A stretch of DNA of 64,000 bases from Prochlorococcus sp. MIT 0701 (GCF_000760295.1 NZ_JNBA01000039.1:62001-126000), one strand, 5' to 3'; shown: positions 37,103 through 47,716, counted from the first letter of the stretch. Notes: generated by a model not told the origin, from the sequence alone. A program made the numbers and translations.

Positions 37103-38302
37103 TCAGTCTGTCGAGGCTGCAGCAATCATGGCCTGTTGCAGCAAATCAGGAATCTGTTGCAGCTGCGTTTCTTCTAACCAGGAACCCAGAGAGAAACGTA
37201 ATCCTGATTGAAGCCATTCAGGTTTGATCTGCATGGCCTGCAGTACATCACTATTTTTTGGTTGCCCTGCCATACAGGCACTACCACTGCTTGTTGCCAC
37301 ACCAAGTCGTGAAAGTTCTCGCACAACAGCCCTACCAGAGATGGGCTGGTCATCTCCTGATCCCACAAGCATGGATATATGGTGAGGCAAACGATTGATT
37401 GGATCGCCGGTGAAGTGAAGTCCAGGCAAGGTCTGCAGGTTGATTCTCAACGCGTCACGCATTCTTTGAACTTTGTCCTGATCGGCCATCTCAACATCAG
37501 CGAACCCTGGCCTGGATAGCTTCAACTGTTCAAGGGCTATCGCCATACCTGCTGCTAAGGCGACAGATTCTGTACCAGCCCGAAGCCCCTGTTCTTGGCC
37601 ACCACCACCTTGTAAAGGTTGTAAAACCTCGATCAATTCAGGTCGTAATAGAAGCAAACCAATTCCCTTAGGTCCCTGAAACTTGTGTGCTGATGCGCTT
37701 AATAAGTCTATCGGCAGATCAGCCCAAGAAAGTAGTCCCTGACTAAGAACTTGAGTGGCATCAGTATGAAAAACAATGCCCCTTTCCCTACAAGCTAAGC
37801 CAATCGTCTTAATAGGTTGAATGGTACCGACCTCACTTTGCCCCCAGATGATTGAGACCAATCGTGTTGGCGGAGCAAGCATGAGTTCTAGATCCTCAAG
37901 TTTGACGCGACCTAGTGGATCAACAGGCCAGTAACACACATCCCAACCCTGATGCTTGAGGGCCTGAGCTGCTGCAAGAACAGCAGGATGTTCTACCGCT
38001 GAGATCACTAGACGACCCGACTGCATGGAACGAGCCATGCCCAAAAGGGCTAAATGAATAGATTCTGTAGCTCCTGAGGTCAAGACAACCTCGGTTGCGC
38101 TAGCCATTAGGCATGAGGCGATCATCTGACGACTGCGTTCAAGTAACTCAGCAGCGATCAGGCCTGTGCCATGAAGACTAGAGGGATTACCCCAAACACT
38201 CTCCTGAACTTCCAAGATGCGTCGAATCACCTCTTGTCGAGGTGGAGTCGTTGCAGAAGCATCGAGATAAATTTCAGATGGGCTCGAACTAGATCTGACC
38301 AT
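37103..38302 (-). CDS. Cysteine desulfurase, NifS/IscS-like
   Basis: This PLP enzyme of fold type I takes sulfur from cysteine for iron-sulfur clusters and thiolation. The 399-residue product has SGATESIHLALLG, the PLP lysine in SASAHKFQGPKGIG and the mobile active-site cysteine in SSGSACMAGQPKNSD. The longer catalytic loop suggests the group I (IscS/NifS) rather than SufS type. Its start overlaps the end of dapF by 14 bases, an odd pairing that may follow from the dapF extension. Confidence 0.93.
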   Translation of the reverse strand: MVRSSSSPSEIYLDASATTPPRQEVIRRILEVQESVWGNPSSLHGTGLIAAELLERSRQMIASCLMASATEVVLTSGATESIHLALLGMARSMQSGRLVISAVEHPAVLAAAQALKHQGWDVCYWPVDPLGRVKLEDLELMLAPPTRLVSIIWGQSEVGTIQPIKTIGLACRERGIVFHTDATQVLSQGLLSWADLPIDLLSASAHKFQGPKGIGLLLLRPELIEVLQPLQGGGGQEQGLRAGTESVALAAGMAIALEQLKLSRPGFADVEMADQDKVQRMRDALRINLQTLPGLHFTGDPINRLPHHISMLVGSGDDQPISGRAVVRELSRLGVATSSGSACMAGQPKNSDVLQAMQIKPEWLQSGLRFSLGSWLEETQLQQIPDLLQQAMIAAASTD

Positions 38303-39410
38303 CCCTTCCTAGAACGATTCCAGTTTGATATCCAAATGAATCACCAGCAGGAGTGATAACGCTTTCTAATAAGGGACTATTTAAACAATCATTTACCATG
38401 TCAAGGGAATTAATCTCAGTTTTTTTGTCTTTTCCAAGATAGGAGTCTCTATTCATTCTAGAGCTATTAATATTTGCTGAATATTCGATGTCTTCAACTA
38501 ATGCGATCTGATCATCTTGAGGTAAGACCTCATTATGACTTGGTGTGAGAAGAGGTGTTAAAACCCCGTCAAAAACAGGTTCAGCGGGCCCGGTCATAAA
38601 AACAGAACCCCTACGTCCTGGCCAACTGATCCGTAATACACCTCCTGGCAAAAGAACCTCCGCATTGTCATCAGAAAGGCCTAGCAAACAGGCTGCTACA
38701 AGAGATGCACAGGCTCCTGTACCACAAGCCAGGGTTGGTCCCGACCCACGCTCCCAAACCCGAATTTCAAGTTGATTCGGGCTGTGTATTTTCAGGAAAT
38801 GAACATTTGTTTTGGCTGGGAAAGCCTGATGTTTTTCAAGACTTTGTCCCCAATTCTCAAACGGAATACTTTCAAGATCTTCAACAGGCACGATCACATG
38901 GGGATTACCCATTCCTACAGCTGCAACATTCAATGATGTGCCACCCAAGTGGCACTCGCCTTGGGGCAATCCAGCAGCGCCGATTGTCAGGGTGGTAGGT
39001 ATCGATTCTGGATCTAAGAATGGAGATCCCATATCTACGCAAATTTGTCCATCTTCTTGCAAGATTGGACAAATTATTCCTGCTAGGGTTTCGATGTTCC
39101 ACCGCTGAGCAAACAAATCTCCGTCGATATCAGCCAAGAAACGTGTTAAGCAACGGATGCCATTGCCACACATTTCGGCCTGGCTGCCATCAGCATTGAA
39201 AATCTGCATTCTCAGATCGCCATCAGCCCTAGGCGGCAAAGCAAGAATCAGCCCATCAGCTCCAACCCCGAAGTGTCGATCACAGATTTTTCTTACCCAG
39301 GCTGGATCAGGATTTATTACTTGTTTAGTCAACTGACCCTCACGCCCATCAATCAGTAGGAAGTCGTTGCCGAGTCCCTGATATTTGCTGAACTGCAACA
39401 TAACCAGCAT
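38289..39410 (-). CDS. dapF: Diaminopimelate epimerase with C-terminal extension
   Basis: DapF converts LL- to meso-diaminopimelate for lysine and murein synthesis without a cofactor. The two catalytic cysteines are Cys81 (AEMCGNGIRCL) and Cys229 (PTLACGTGACAS), and the fold is complete by about residue 288 (AEPVFDGVLTPLL). The reading frame continues another 85 or so residues of low-complexity, Asp/Asn/Ser-rich sequence that has no family counterpart and overlaps the next gene. DapF is normally about 280 residues. A second ATG at residue 4 is a possible start. The hfq start lies 17 bases away on the opposite strand. Confidence 0.93.
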   Translation of the reverse strand: MLVMLQFSKYQGLGNDFLLIDGREGQLTKQVINPDPAWVRKICDRHFGVGADGLILALPPRADGDLRMQIFNADGSQAEMCGNGIRCLTRFLADIDGDLFAQRWNIETLAGIICPILQEDGQICVDMGSPFLDPESIPTTLTIGAAGLPQGECHLGGTSLNVAAVGMGNPHVIVPVEDLESIPFENWGQSLEKHQAFPAKTNVHFLKIHSPNQLEIRVWERGSGPTLACGTGACASLVAACLLGLSDDNAEVLLPGGVLRISWPGRRGSVFMTGPAEPVFDGVLTPLLTPSHNEVLPQDDQIALVEDIEYSANINSSRMNRDSYLGKDKKTEINSLDMVNDCLNSPLLESVITPAGDSFGYQTGIVLGRDGQI

Positions 39411-39427
39411 GTAACGATCCCAATCCT

Positions 39428-39649
39428 ATGGAGCCCCCCCCTCTCAATCCCAGCCTTCCAGGGATTCGTCTGATTCAAGGTTGGGTGAGGGACGAGATCC
39501 CTCTCAGTCTTGAATTAGCTGATGGGCTCCGACTGGAAGGACGCTTGCTTTGGCAGGACCCGGAATTCCTTGCCCTGGAACGGCCTGGATCGACCCAACC
39601 TGTGCTGGTTAACCGTCGGGCTGTACTGATAATTCGTCCACTGGGCTAA
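39428..39649 (+). CDS. hfq: Cyanobacterial Hfq-like RNA-binding protein
   Basis: This 73-residue protein fits the divergent cyanobacterial Hfq (Sm fold). The core reads SLPGIRLIQGWVRDEIPLSL, with LRLEGRLLWQDPEFLALER where the Sm1 motif should be and VNRRAVLIIRPLG where Sm2 should be. The YKHA-type residues of enterobacterial Hfq are absent, as in other cyanobacteria. The place beside dapF matches what I recall from filamentous species. In Synechocystis, Hfq is tied to type IV pilus function; whether that holds here is unknown. It is divergent from dapF. Confidence 0.8.
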   Translation: MEPPPLNPSLPGIRLIQGWVRDEIPLSLELADGLRLEGRLLWQDPEFLALERPGSTQPVLVNRRAVLIIRPLG

Positions 39650-39706
39650 CTCAACTCCCCAGCGTCATCTTGTTATGACACGATCGAAAGTTGGTGAAAC
39701 TTGTTC

Positions 39707-42343
39707 GTGACGGAGTCTTTCCCCTCAACGTCTGCCTCCAGCCACTCCTCAGCTCGATATGACCCTATTGAGCTTGAAACGCGTTGGCAAAAGGAGTGGT
39801 TACGACAAGGATTAGATCGAACGCCAGTCGCTGAAACTAACCAGAAACGCTTTTACGCCCTGTCGATGTTCCCTTATCCATCAGGGAAACTGCACATGGG
39901 CCATGTACGCAATTATGTGATTACCGATGTGATTGCCAGGGTGCAGCGCATGCGCGGTGATGCGGTACTCCACCCAATGGGATGGGATGCATTTGGCTTA
40001 CCAGCTGAGAATGCAGCCATCGCAAGAAACGTCGATCCAGGTGATTGGACAGACCAAAATATTGCCCAAATGAGGGCCCAGCTTGATCGGCTGGGTTTGT
40101 CGATTGACTGGGACCGGCAACAGGCGACTTGCCATCAGGACTACTACCGCTGGACCCAGTGGTTGTTCCTTGAACTTTTTGCGGGTGGATTGGCTTATCA
40201 GAAGGAAGCGACAGTCAACTGGGATCCCGTCGACAAAACTGTTCTGGCTAATGAACAGGTCGATGGCGAGGGTCGTTCATGGCGATCAGGCGCTCTTGTG
40301 GAACAGCGACAACTCAAGCAATGGTTTCTCAGAATCACCGACTATGCCGATGCGTTAATTGATGACCTTGATGAATTGACTGGTTGGCCCGAGCGTGTAC
40401 GCACGATGCAAGCCAATTGGATTGGACGCTCTCATGGTGCTGAGATCAAGTTCAGAGTTGCTGGTCAGACCAACTCAATCATCACGGTGTTCACAACACG
40501 GCCAGACACACTTCACGGTGCAAGCTATTTGGTTTTGGCACCTGAGCACCCCTTGGTGGAAGCCCTAACAAGTCCGGAGCAACGTATTGCTGTAACTGCG
40601 TTCTGTGACCTTATAAGCCAACTCAGCGTCAAAGAACGCACCGCTGAGGACCAACCAAAACGTGGGGTTCCGATCGGTGCACAGGTGATCAACCCAGTGA
40701 ATGGTGAATCACTACCAGTTTGGATTGCCGATTACGTATTGGCTGACTATGGCTCAGGAGCAGTCATGGGAGTACCAGCTCATGATGAGAGGGATTTCAT
40801 CTTTGCTCGCAGCCACGAACTGCCGATACGCATTGTGGTGCAGATGCCAGATTCAGACGAGCATCACAATGATGGACAAGCCTGGACCGGAGCCGGAGTA
40901 CTTATAAATTCCGGAGCCTTTAATGGCCTCTCCACAGAGGAAGCGAAGGTCGCGATTACAACCCATGGGGCGTCTAAAGGTTGGGCTCAAAGCAAAGTGC
41001 AATACCGTTTGCGCGACTGGCTCATTTCTCGTCAGCGCTACTGGGGTTGCCCGATCCCAATCATTCACTGTGCAAGCTGTGGAATAGTTCCTGTTCCGCA
41101 AGAGGACCTTCCTGTAACCCTTCCTAGGGACATAGATCTTTCTGGAAAAGGAGGATCCCCCCTAGCGCAAGAACAAGATTGGGTTCAAGTGTTATGTCCT
41201 TGTTGCCAGAAAAGCGCTTCTCGAGAGACCGACACCATGGACACCTTTATGTGTTCTTCATGGTATTACCTACGTTTTGCTGATCCACTCAATACTAAAC
41301 GACCATTTGATAAAGATATTGTTGATGAATGGTTGCCTGTTGATCAATATGTAGGTGGTATTGAACATGCAATCCTCCATCTCCTGTATGCACGCTTTTT
41401 TACCAAAGCACTCCACGATAGAAACTTGATCAGCGTTAAAGAACCATTCAATCGATTGCTTACTCAAGGGATGGTTCAAGGGCTCACCTACCGCAACACT
41501 AAAAATGGCAGTTATATTTCTCCTGAACTTGTTACTGATGAAGGTGATCCGAGGGACCCAGAGTCTGGAGATAAACTAGAGATCCTTTTTGAAAAGATGT
41601 CTAAATCAAAATATAATGGTGTTGATCCTGCCGTTGTGATCGATCGATACGGAGCTGATACCGCCAGAATGTTTATTCTTTTTAAAGCGCCACCAGAGAA
41701 AGATCTGGAATGGGATGATGCAGATGTTGAAGGCCAATTTCGTTTTCTGCAACGACTCATTCGTCTGATTGATAGCTTCGTATGGCCTAAAACTGAAGAG
41801 GGTAATATCTCCATCTCTTCCACCAACTTGATCATAGATTCAGCTAATCTCAGTGAAGAAGAGCTCAATATGAGAAGAGCTACTCATATGGCTATTGAAG
41901 CAATAACTGAAGACTTAAGTGGTGATATTCAATTGAATACAGCCATCTCCGAACTGATGAAGCTATCCAACTCCTTGAGTGGACATCTAGATAAGGTCCG
42001 TAGTGAAGTGGCTTTAGAGGCTCTTTCAGTTTTAGTTCGATTAATGGCACCCTTTGCTCCTCATCTTGCAGAAGAATTCTGGTTGAACCTCCATGGGGAA
42101 GGAAGCATCCATCAACAATCGTGGCCTGTAATCGATCCAAGCGCACTTTTACTCGAAACGATTGACCTCGTCATTCAAGTCAAAGGTAAGGTACGTGGAA
42201 CAATCCAGGTTCCTGCTAACGCAGACAAAACCAAATTAGAAGAATTGGCCTTAACAAGTGACATCGCCGCCAAATGGTTGGAGGGTCAACCGCCTAGACG
42301 GATCATCGTTGTGCCAGGCAAGTTGGTGAACTTAGTGCCATAG
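39707..42343 (+). CDS. leuS: Leucyl-tRNA synthetase
   Basis: This class I synthetase charges tRNA-Leu and proofreads in a CP1 editing domain. The product is 878-880 residues, the normal bacterial size. HMGH of the HIGH motif is in [13 protein letters not shown]. The editing domain carries [19 protein letters not shown]. The second ATP motif is KMSKS (about residues 630-634) in [10 protein letters not shown]. The start may be a TTG at 39701 or the GTG at 39707 used here. Both follow GGTG; neither spacing is decisive. It faces pgi, whose 3' end is only six bases away. Confidence 0.97.
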   Translation: MTESFPSTSASSHSSARYDPIELETRWQKEWLRQGLDRTPVAETNQKRFYALSMFPYPSGKLHMGHVRNYVITDVIARVQRMRGDAVLHPMGWDAFGLPAENAAIARNVDPGDWTDQNIAQMRAQLDRLGLSIDWDRQQATCHQDYYRWTQWLFLELFAGGLAYQKEATVNWDPVDKTVLANEQVDGEGRSWRSGALVEQRQLKQWFLRITDYADALIDDLDELTGWPERVRTMQANWIGRSHGAEIKFRVAGQTNSIITVFTTRPDTLHGASYLVLAPEHPLVEALTSPEQRIAVTAFCDLISQLSVKERTAEDQPKRGVPIGAQVINPVNGESLPVWIADYVLADYGSGAVMGVPAHDERDFIFARSHELPIRIVVQMPDSDEHHNDGQAWTGAGVLINSGAFNGLSTEEAKVAITTHGASKGWAQSKVQYRLRDWLISRQRYWGCPIPIIHCASCGIVPVPQEDLPVTLPRDIDLSGKGGSPLAQEQDWVQVLCPCCQKSASRETDTMDTFMCSSWYYLRFADPLNTKRPFDKDIVDEWLPVDQYVGGIEHAILHLLYARFFTKALHDRNLISVKEPFNRLLTQGMVQGLTYRNTKNGSYISPELVTDEGDPRDPESGDKLEILFEKMSKSKYNGVDPAVVIDRYGADTARMFILFKAPPEKDLEWDDADVEGQFRFLQRLIRLIDSFVWPKTEEGNISISSTNLIIDSANLSEEELNMRRATHMAIEAITEDLSGDIQLNTAISELMKLSNSLSGHLDKVRSEVALEALSVLVRLMAPFAPHLAEEFWLNLHGEGSIHQQSWPVIDPSALLLETIDLVIQVKGKVRGTIQVPANADKTKLEELALTSDIAAKWLEGQPPRRIIVVPGKLVNLVP

Positions 42344-42349
42344 AAAAGA

Positions 42350-43948
42350 TCAACCCTTGCTGAAACGTAGTGAAGTCGGAATTCCCCAATCACCCTCTGC
42401 AACGTAACCACGATTATTCACAATTAGATGCCTCATGATCCAAAAGATTGCTTCTTCTGACCCATCTCCAATCGCTTGATGTATCTCTAAAACTGAACGA
42501 TCGACACCATCAGCAAACAAGTCTTCAACTCGAGACTGCAAGTTAAGGATGGCAGCGGCTGCTTTCTTACCTGATTCCACTCCAGGCTGGTGATACGCAT
42601 TAATATTGACAAGTTCCCCATATAGACCAACTGCCCTTTCAAACAACGCAACTAATGCGCCGAGTCGACGAGGATCAAATCGACGCATCGAAATGCTAAG
42701 GCTTTGACGACCTCCCTGGCTGAGCGCTGAGCGAGTGCCTTGAAGGAAGCCATCAAGAAAATCACCTGGATGCTCATTGTTGATGGCCGGTATGTCTTCA
42801 GCATCATCAAGCACCTCAATGAATGTCGCGAAGAAATTGTCAACACCATCGCGTAATTGCTGCACATAAGCGTGCTGATCAGTTGAGCCCTTGTTGCCAT
42901 ATACAGCAAGGCCTTGATGAACAACATTGCCATCCCGATCTAGACGCTTGCCAAGCGACTCCATTACCAGCTGTTGCAGGTAACGACTAAAGACCTCAAG
43001 GCGATCTCGATATGGAAGCACAACCATGTCACGACGCCCAAGGCCATCTCCTGCAACAAACCAAGCAGCGGCCATCAGAGCTGCAGGGTTGCTGTTGAGA
43101 TCAGACACACGTGTGGCCTCATCCATTTGGGCAGCACCAGCAAGAAAATCACGGATATCACAACCAATCAAAACTGCCGGCAAAAGGCCAACAGCACTCG
43201 TGATGCTTGTTCTACCCCCAACCCAATCGAACATGTCAAAACGCTTAAGCCAGGATTCCTTCTGTGCAAGCTGATCTAATTGGCTATTGAGCATCGTCAC
43301 GGCAACTGCCTGCCCCGCCCAACGACCGCCCATCTCTTCCAGACGTTGACGAGCCTGCTCCATGCCGAGGTGTGGTTCCGGAGTTGCGCCAGATTTACTT
43401 ACCGTGACAACCAAAGTCGTGCTCAGGGCATCTCCAAGATTGCCAAGTACGCGACTCATGCCATCTGGATCCACATTGTCGAAAAAATGGAATCGCAATC
43501 CCTGCTCAGCATTCTGAAGAGCACGGATGATTAATAAAGGTCCTAGACCACTGCCTCCGATCCCGATCCAAAGCACATCAGTGAACTGTTTGCCATTGGG
43601 GGCTTTGATGAGGCCATTGACCACATTGCTGCCAAAGGTCTCAATCAGGTCAATTTCCTTGGCAATGTGATCACTGACCTCTTGATCAGGCGCCAGCTGC
43701 GGCTGACGCAGCCAGTAGTGGCCGACCATCCGCTTTTCGTCAGCATTTGCGATAGCTCCCTGTTCCAAAGCCTGCATGGCCTTGAAAGCCTGATCAAAGC
43801 GTGGGCTTAGCTGCTCAAAATCTGCTGCATTGATATGCATTCGGCTGATGTCCAGCCAAATTCCAAGATCGTTGTGAAACCAAAGCAAATTGCAAAAGCG
43901 CTGCCACTGAACCTGGGCATCGCTGGCGCTGAAATCCGGGAAACTCAT
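42350..43948 (-). CDS. pgi: Glucose-6-phosphate isomerase
   Basis: This cytoplasmic enzyme interconverts glucose-6-phosphate and fructose-6-phosphate for glycolysis, gluconeogenesis and the oxidative pentose phosphate route. The 532-residue product shows TVSKSGATPEPHLGMEQA, the DWVGGRTSITSAVGLLPA motif, and the PGI signature GSTDQHAYVQQLRDG. I use the ATG at 43948 (MSFPDFSASDAQVQWQRF); an in-frame ATG at 43969 lies upstream. It ends six bases from the end of leuS. Confidence 0.96.
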   Translation of the reverse strand: MSFPDFSASDAQVQWQRFCNLLWFHNDLGIWLDISRMHINAADFEQLSPRFDQAFKAMQALEQGAIANADEKRMVGHYWLRQPQLAPDQEVSDHIAKEIDLIETFGSNVVNGLIKAPNGKQFTDVLWIGIGGSGLGPLLIIRALQNAEQGLRFHFFDNVDPDGMSRVLGNLGDALSTTLVVTVSKSGATPEPHLGMEQARQRLEEMGGRWAGQAVAVTMLNSQLDQLAQKESWLKRFDMFDWVGGRTSITSAVGLLPAVLIGCDIRDFLAGAAQMDEATRVSDLNSNPAALMAAAWFVAGDGLGRRDMVVLPYRDRLEVFSRYLQQLVMESLGKRLDRDGNVVHQGLAVYGNKGSTDQHAYVQQLRDGVDNFFATFIEVLDDAEDIPAINNEHPGDFLDGFLQGTRSALSQGGRQSLSISMRRFDPRRLGALVALFERAVGLYGELVNINAYHQPGVESGKKAAAAILNLQSRVEDLFADGVDRSVLEIHQAIGDGSEEAIFWIMRHLIVNNRGYVAEGDWGIPTSLRFSKG

Positions 43949-44035
43949 CAGCTGATGCACGTTGCTCACAGCTCGAAACTATCCACGATCAAAACGCTTG
44001 CCCATTTTCTCAGACACTCAGGCTAGCCTCGCGCG

Positions 44036-44848
44036 ATGATCAAGACCCTTTTCAGTCTCCTACAAACGCTCAAAAGAGGTCTTCGACCAAGCAACTTTGC
44101 AGTCCTGGCTTCGCTTTTCTTGGTTGTCATGGTTGAGAACCATGACCGGCATGCAAGCAAGACGCGGCAATCTCCACCGCTGAATATTGCAACCGTTAAT
44201 CACCTTGATCCAACCGATTTCACAGCAGAAGAGCTCAGATATCTTGAAAAGCGCTTCGGGGTACATGGCCCTCAGACGCCTTTAGCCCAGTTGTTCACAC
44301 GAGGAATTGATCACCTTCAGCCACTGCGGGCTCAGACAGTCAATCGACTGGATGGATTAAAACCTGTGATCGTTCGCGAATCCAAGCGATACCGTGTCAA
44401 CCCAATGCTGGTCACAGCAATCCTGTTTGATGAAATTCAGCATTCAAAACCAGGCGAAGACATCCCTTTTGTGGCTCACTCCGGTCTATTGAAGACCCAT
44501 GGGCCAGCCCAACTAGGCATCTCTGAACTCATCCATCAAAAACGTTTGCCTCAGCATCCAACGGAAGTACAGATTGCAAGTGCACGTAACTTGCTTCTCA
44601 ATCCAGAATCTAATATTGAATTACTTGCAGGAAAGATTGCGCGTCTTAAGGGTAACTTAGGATTACCTTCTAATGCCTTAATCCAAGCCAGTAGCTCATA
44701 TAAACATGCCAAAGCGATCGCCACACTGGCCTATCTTCATAATGGCAAGCTTGACTATCCCGCAAGAATTCTTCGTTATATGCAAGACCCTGAACTACAT
44801 GGTCTTATTTATTCCCAACGATCTTCAGCCCAGACGCCCTTAATCTGA
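44036..44848 (+). CDS. DUF1402/lytic-transglycosylase-like exported protein
   Basis: This 270-residue protein has a hydrophobic N-terminus (about 20-33, NFAVLASLFLVVMV) that probably directs it out of the cytoplasm. The body resembles lysozyme-fold murein lytic enzymes: VNPMLVTAILFDEIQHS (with a glutamate in a suitable place), then HGPAQLGISELIH and a later AIATLAYLHNGKLDYPARILR. DUF1402 or SLT-like are the best fits I can give. Murein cleavage is inference. Its 3' end overlaps that of the convergent amidase gene by nine bases. Two wall-active enzymes meeting tail to tail makes a cell-wall role more likely. Confidence 0.6.
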   Translation: MIKTLFSLLQTLKRGLRPSNFAVLASLFLVVMVENHDRHASKTRQSPPLNIATVNHLDPTDFTAEELRYLEKRFGVHGPQTPLAQLFTRGIDHLQPLRAQTVNRLDGLKPVIVRESKRYRVNPMLVTAILFDEIQHSKPGEDIPFVAHSGLLKTHGPAQLGISELIHQKRLPQHPTEVQIASARNLLLNPESNIELLAGKIARLKGNLGLPSNALIQASSSYKHAKAIATLAYLHNGKLDYPARILRYMQDPELHGLIYSQRSSAQTPLI

Positions 44849-45748
44849 GGGATTTCTACTTAGACAAAGATAACCAATTGCCGCCAGTCTTCGCTGCAGA
44901 TATGACCAATCAAAACTACGGGGATCTGATCGCTCGCCTGCTAAATCAACATGCTGATGAGTAGTGATATTTTCTGGGGGAATATTGAAGCGATCCATCC
45001 AATCTGCCAAGACCAGAGCAAGAGAATCATATTGATTGTCGCTATAACCACTATGGTTTAAATAGCCATTGCGACCATCCCATGGTGTTTCTAGGCTGAC
45101 ATGCAATGCGAAGTTATTGACGGATCCCTTAAAGCGAGGATTTGTTACAACCCACTCGCCAAGAAAAGCAGAATTCCCTGCTCCATATGCTCTATTAATT
45201 GGGTCTACAACATCAATGATTTGTCCATCTAATGTGATTAGTGTGTGGTAGCTAACTTGATCTTCATCCTTATGATGATAATCTTTAAATGTATACAGTG
45301 CAGAATGATACGAATCCGTAGTCTCATGGAGAATCACGACACTAGGTGATGGATTAATTCGACGTCCATAGAGATCCAAGCGATATCTTTTGCCATAATT
45401 GGATGCATCAATGACTACATTATTGCGTTCAGTTGCTAGCCGCTCTTGACGGTGATTAAGATTTTTCTTAAGCCTTTGATCGATATTAGAACATTGTTTT
45501 GAAAGTGGCGATGACCATGAAATTGCCCGCGGCGGCTTTTGTTGACTTGTTGATCGCAGGCCGTTTAACTTTTGATTATATTCGTCAGAAAATTGGTCGC
45601 GCCGTTCTGCATGAATTTGTAGATTTTGATTTGATTTTGGCTGATCATCATGACTGTTCCGCTTTGCTTGCCAGATGAATATTAACAAACCACTAAGAGT
45701 AAGAATGAGTACAATTAGGAATCGCTTGTTTTTGCTTTTCATAGACAT
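44840..45748 (-). CDS. N-acetylmuramoyl-L-alanine amidase (Amidase_2), membrane anchored
   Basis: This zinc amidase removes stem peptides from muramic acid. A membrane segment (FLIVLILTLSGLLIFIW) at the N-terminus leads to a periplasmic enzyme domain. Likely zinc ligands are the His in VVILHETTDSYHSALY and the later His in TTHQHVDLAGERSDPR; VSYHTLITLDGQIIDVV and NSAFLGEWVV are family sequence. The longest frame begins at 45796 inside the M61 gene. I chose the ATG at 45748 (MSMKSKNKRF), although 45742 is equally possible. This start removes the overlap with the upstream gene on the same strand. Confidence 0.85.
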   Translation of the reverse strand: MSMKSKNKRFLIVLILTLSGLLIFIWQAKRNSHDDQPKSNQNLQIHAERRDQFSDEYNQKLNGLRSTSQQKPPRAISWSSPLSKQCSNIDQRLKKNLNHRQERLATERNNVVIDASNYGKRYRLDLYGRRINPSPSVVILHETTDSYHSALYTFKDYHHKDEDQVSYHTLITLDGQIIDVVDPINRAYGAGNSAFLGEWVVTNPRFKGSVNNFALHVSLETPWDGRNGYLNHSGYSDNQYDSLALVLADWMDRFNIPPENITTHQHVDLAGERSDPRSFDWSYLQRRLAAIGYLCLSRNPSD

Positions 45749-45759
45749 AATCAGGGTGG

Positions 45760-47472
45760 TTATATAATCTGAAACCATCTCTCCCGTAAATCGCATAACT
45801 CAGATGATGCCTCAGGATCAACAATAATCTCCCAGTGATCGACTTGTGGCAAACCACTCGCAAGTGTTATTTCACTAAGTCGTCCTCGTCTAGAATAAAT
45901 TATCGATACAGGCTGTTCATTTGAGATAAGTTTGCATAAATCATCGACCTTACGCAGTCGAAATCCGCCAACGGCAAGCAATTCATCTCCGACTACAAGA
46001 CCTGCATGATGGGCTTGGCTAGATAGTGCAACTCGTGACACCAAAACAAGACCTTCTCGTTCAACTAGAGTAAGCCCTGTTTCTCTTTTGTTTGAATATC
46101 TCTCTTCAAACCGTAGTCCAAGATCTTTGACTATCGAAATCAACGGGAGAGAGTCAGGTTGATCAAGCCATGCATCAACCTCATTCGCCGTACTGGGATC
46201 GAACTTAGCGATAGCAGCTTTGATGTCTAGCCTGGAATATCCTCGATGACTACGACCAAACTTCCGCCAAAGGTCACGGAGAACTTGCGTTAATGACGAG
46301 TTTTGTTGACGCAGGCGAACGTCCAGGCAAAAGGCCATCGCAGCACCAAGCTTGTAGTAGCTGACCTGTGAATCGGCACTAGCCGGTGTTGCTTTATATA
46401 ATTTCACCCAGGCTTCACGTGAACTGTCAGCCAGGCTCTGTAATTGACGACCTGGGTTGATTAAAAGAGGTGAAAGCTCTACAGATAAATCTTTTAGCAA
46501 TGTTGAGCGATCGCTTAGCCCAGCAAGGAATGGCAGGGTGAGGTCAAGGTAGCTAGTGACACCTTCGGCAAACCAAAGTCCATCACTAATCACAGATTGA
46601 GAATAATCGTAAGGTCGATACTCCCTGGGTCGTAGACGTCTCACATTCCATTGATGCAAATACTCATGCCCTATCAATTGTAGGAGCTTCCGATAGCCAT
46701 CAGGTTCCGCTAGTGCACGCCAGGAATAATGCAAAACTGCGCCATAGTCATGCTCAAGACCGCCATAACCAGTTTCTAACATATGAATCACTAATTGGTA
46801 GAGATCTCCTGCTGGTGGAGGTTCATCCATTAGACAGCAAGTAGCATTACAAACAGCGATGGCATCATTCACAAGGTTCGCTGGCCATCCCATAGGAGGA
46901 TCGCCAATACAGAGAAGTTGATGAGAACTTTTTTTGACAACAAAGGGCTGAGAAACAAAATTGCCAGCATGAACAGGAGCATCGACAAGATGATCAAAAT
47001 CCTTAGCCCAGAGTGTTTCCTCTCCAGGTAGCGGAACGTAGGCATTCCAACCTGCTGGTAGGGCCAGGGTGAGGCAATGAGGAGCCCAACGCTGACCATC
47101 AATTTCCATTACAGCAGCCGCAAGACAAAGGGATGCAAAATCCGGATCTAAGTAGCAAGTGCGAACAGTGAGCTGCCGAGCCTCAATGACATAGCTAAGG
47201 GTGACAAGATCCAGCGTGTCGAGATCAGCCTTCCAACCACTTGGGCCTATCCGTTGGACTTGACGATCATTTGAGGCCTGAGAAAGGTTCAGACTGTGGA
47301 GATACTGAACATGGTCTCTAATGGTGTATGAGCCTGGGGTCCATATCGGCAGAGCCCAACTCTGACGATGTGTTCTTGGTTTCCATTTCAGACTGACCTT
47401 AAAGGTCTGACTTGCCTTGTCACACAGATCAAGATGGACGTCAACAACCTCGATCACCTCAAGCAACCCCAA
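45760..47472 (-). CDS. M61 family metallopeptidase with PDZ domain
   Basis: This 570-residue zinc peptidase is of the glycyl aminopeptidase (M61) type. The N-terminal beta domain has WALPIWTPGSYTIRDHVQYL. The catalytic domain carries HEYLHQW (269-275), with the two zinc histidines and catalytic Glu270, then LWFAEGVTSYLDLTLPF, where the third ligand is expected. A C-terminal PDZ domain (about 470-540) contains LVVGDELLAVGGFRLRKVDD. No clear signal peptide, so it may be cytoplasmic. The listed start is a TTG; a GTG at 47457 is another candidate. Confidence 0.87.
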   Translation of the reverse strand: MGLLEVIEVVDVHLDLCDKASQTFKVSLKWKPRTHRQSWALPIWTPGSYTIRDHVQYLHSLNLSQASNDRQVQRIGPSGWKADLDTLDLVTLSYVIEARQLTVRTCYLDPDFASLCLAAAVMEIDGQRWAPHCLTLALPAGWNAYVPLPGEETLWAKDFDHLVDAPVHAGNFVSQPFVVKKSSHQLLCIGDPPMGWPANLVNDAIAVCNATCCLMDEPPPAGDLYQLVIHMLETGYGGLEHDYGAVLHYSWRALAEPDGYRKLLQLIGHEYLHQWNVRRLRPREYRPYDYSQSVISDGLWFAEGVTSYLDLTLPFLAGLSDRSTLLKDLSVELSPLLINPGRQLQSLADSSREAWVKLYKATPASADSQVSYYKLGAAMAFCLDVRLRQQNSSLTQVLRDLWRKFGRSHRGYSRLDIKAAIAKFDPSTANEVDAWLDQPDSLPLISIVKDLGLRFEERYSNKRETGLTLVEREGLVLVSRVALSSQAHHAGLVVGDELLAVGGFRLRKVDDLCKLISNEQPVSIIYSRRGRLSEITLASGLPQVDHWEIIVDPEASSELCDLRERWFQII

Positions 47473-47716
47473 AAACAGCCTCAGCCGTTATGCGACAACT
47501 GTAATGGTCCTGGTGAAGGGTATCTTGACGGAACATGTTCTGGATCATGGCTGTGAGCCATCTGAAGGCTTGACTTTGTCTAAAAAAATCATGGATCAAA
47601 GAAGGGGTTCCAATTGGATGCTGAATACAGGAATTAGGTTGTGAATTGGATGTGCTTAGAGCATGCAGCTGGTCTTCTCGATCGTCAACAAGATGAACAA
47701 CTTAGATGAAAAGAAG

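Noticed and set aside
47663..47716. Longer N-terminus for PurN (ATGs at 47663 and 47693)
   Set aside because: The extra residues match nothing in the family; the shortest start still leaves an extension, so the longer forms are less likely but not excluded.
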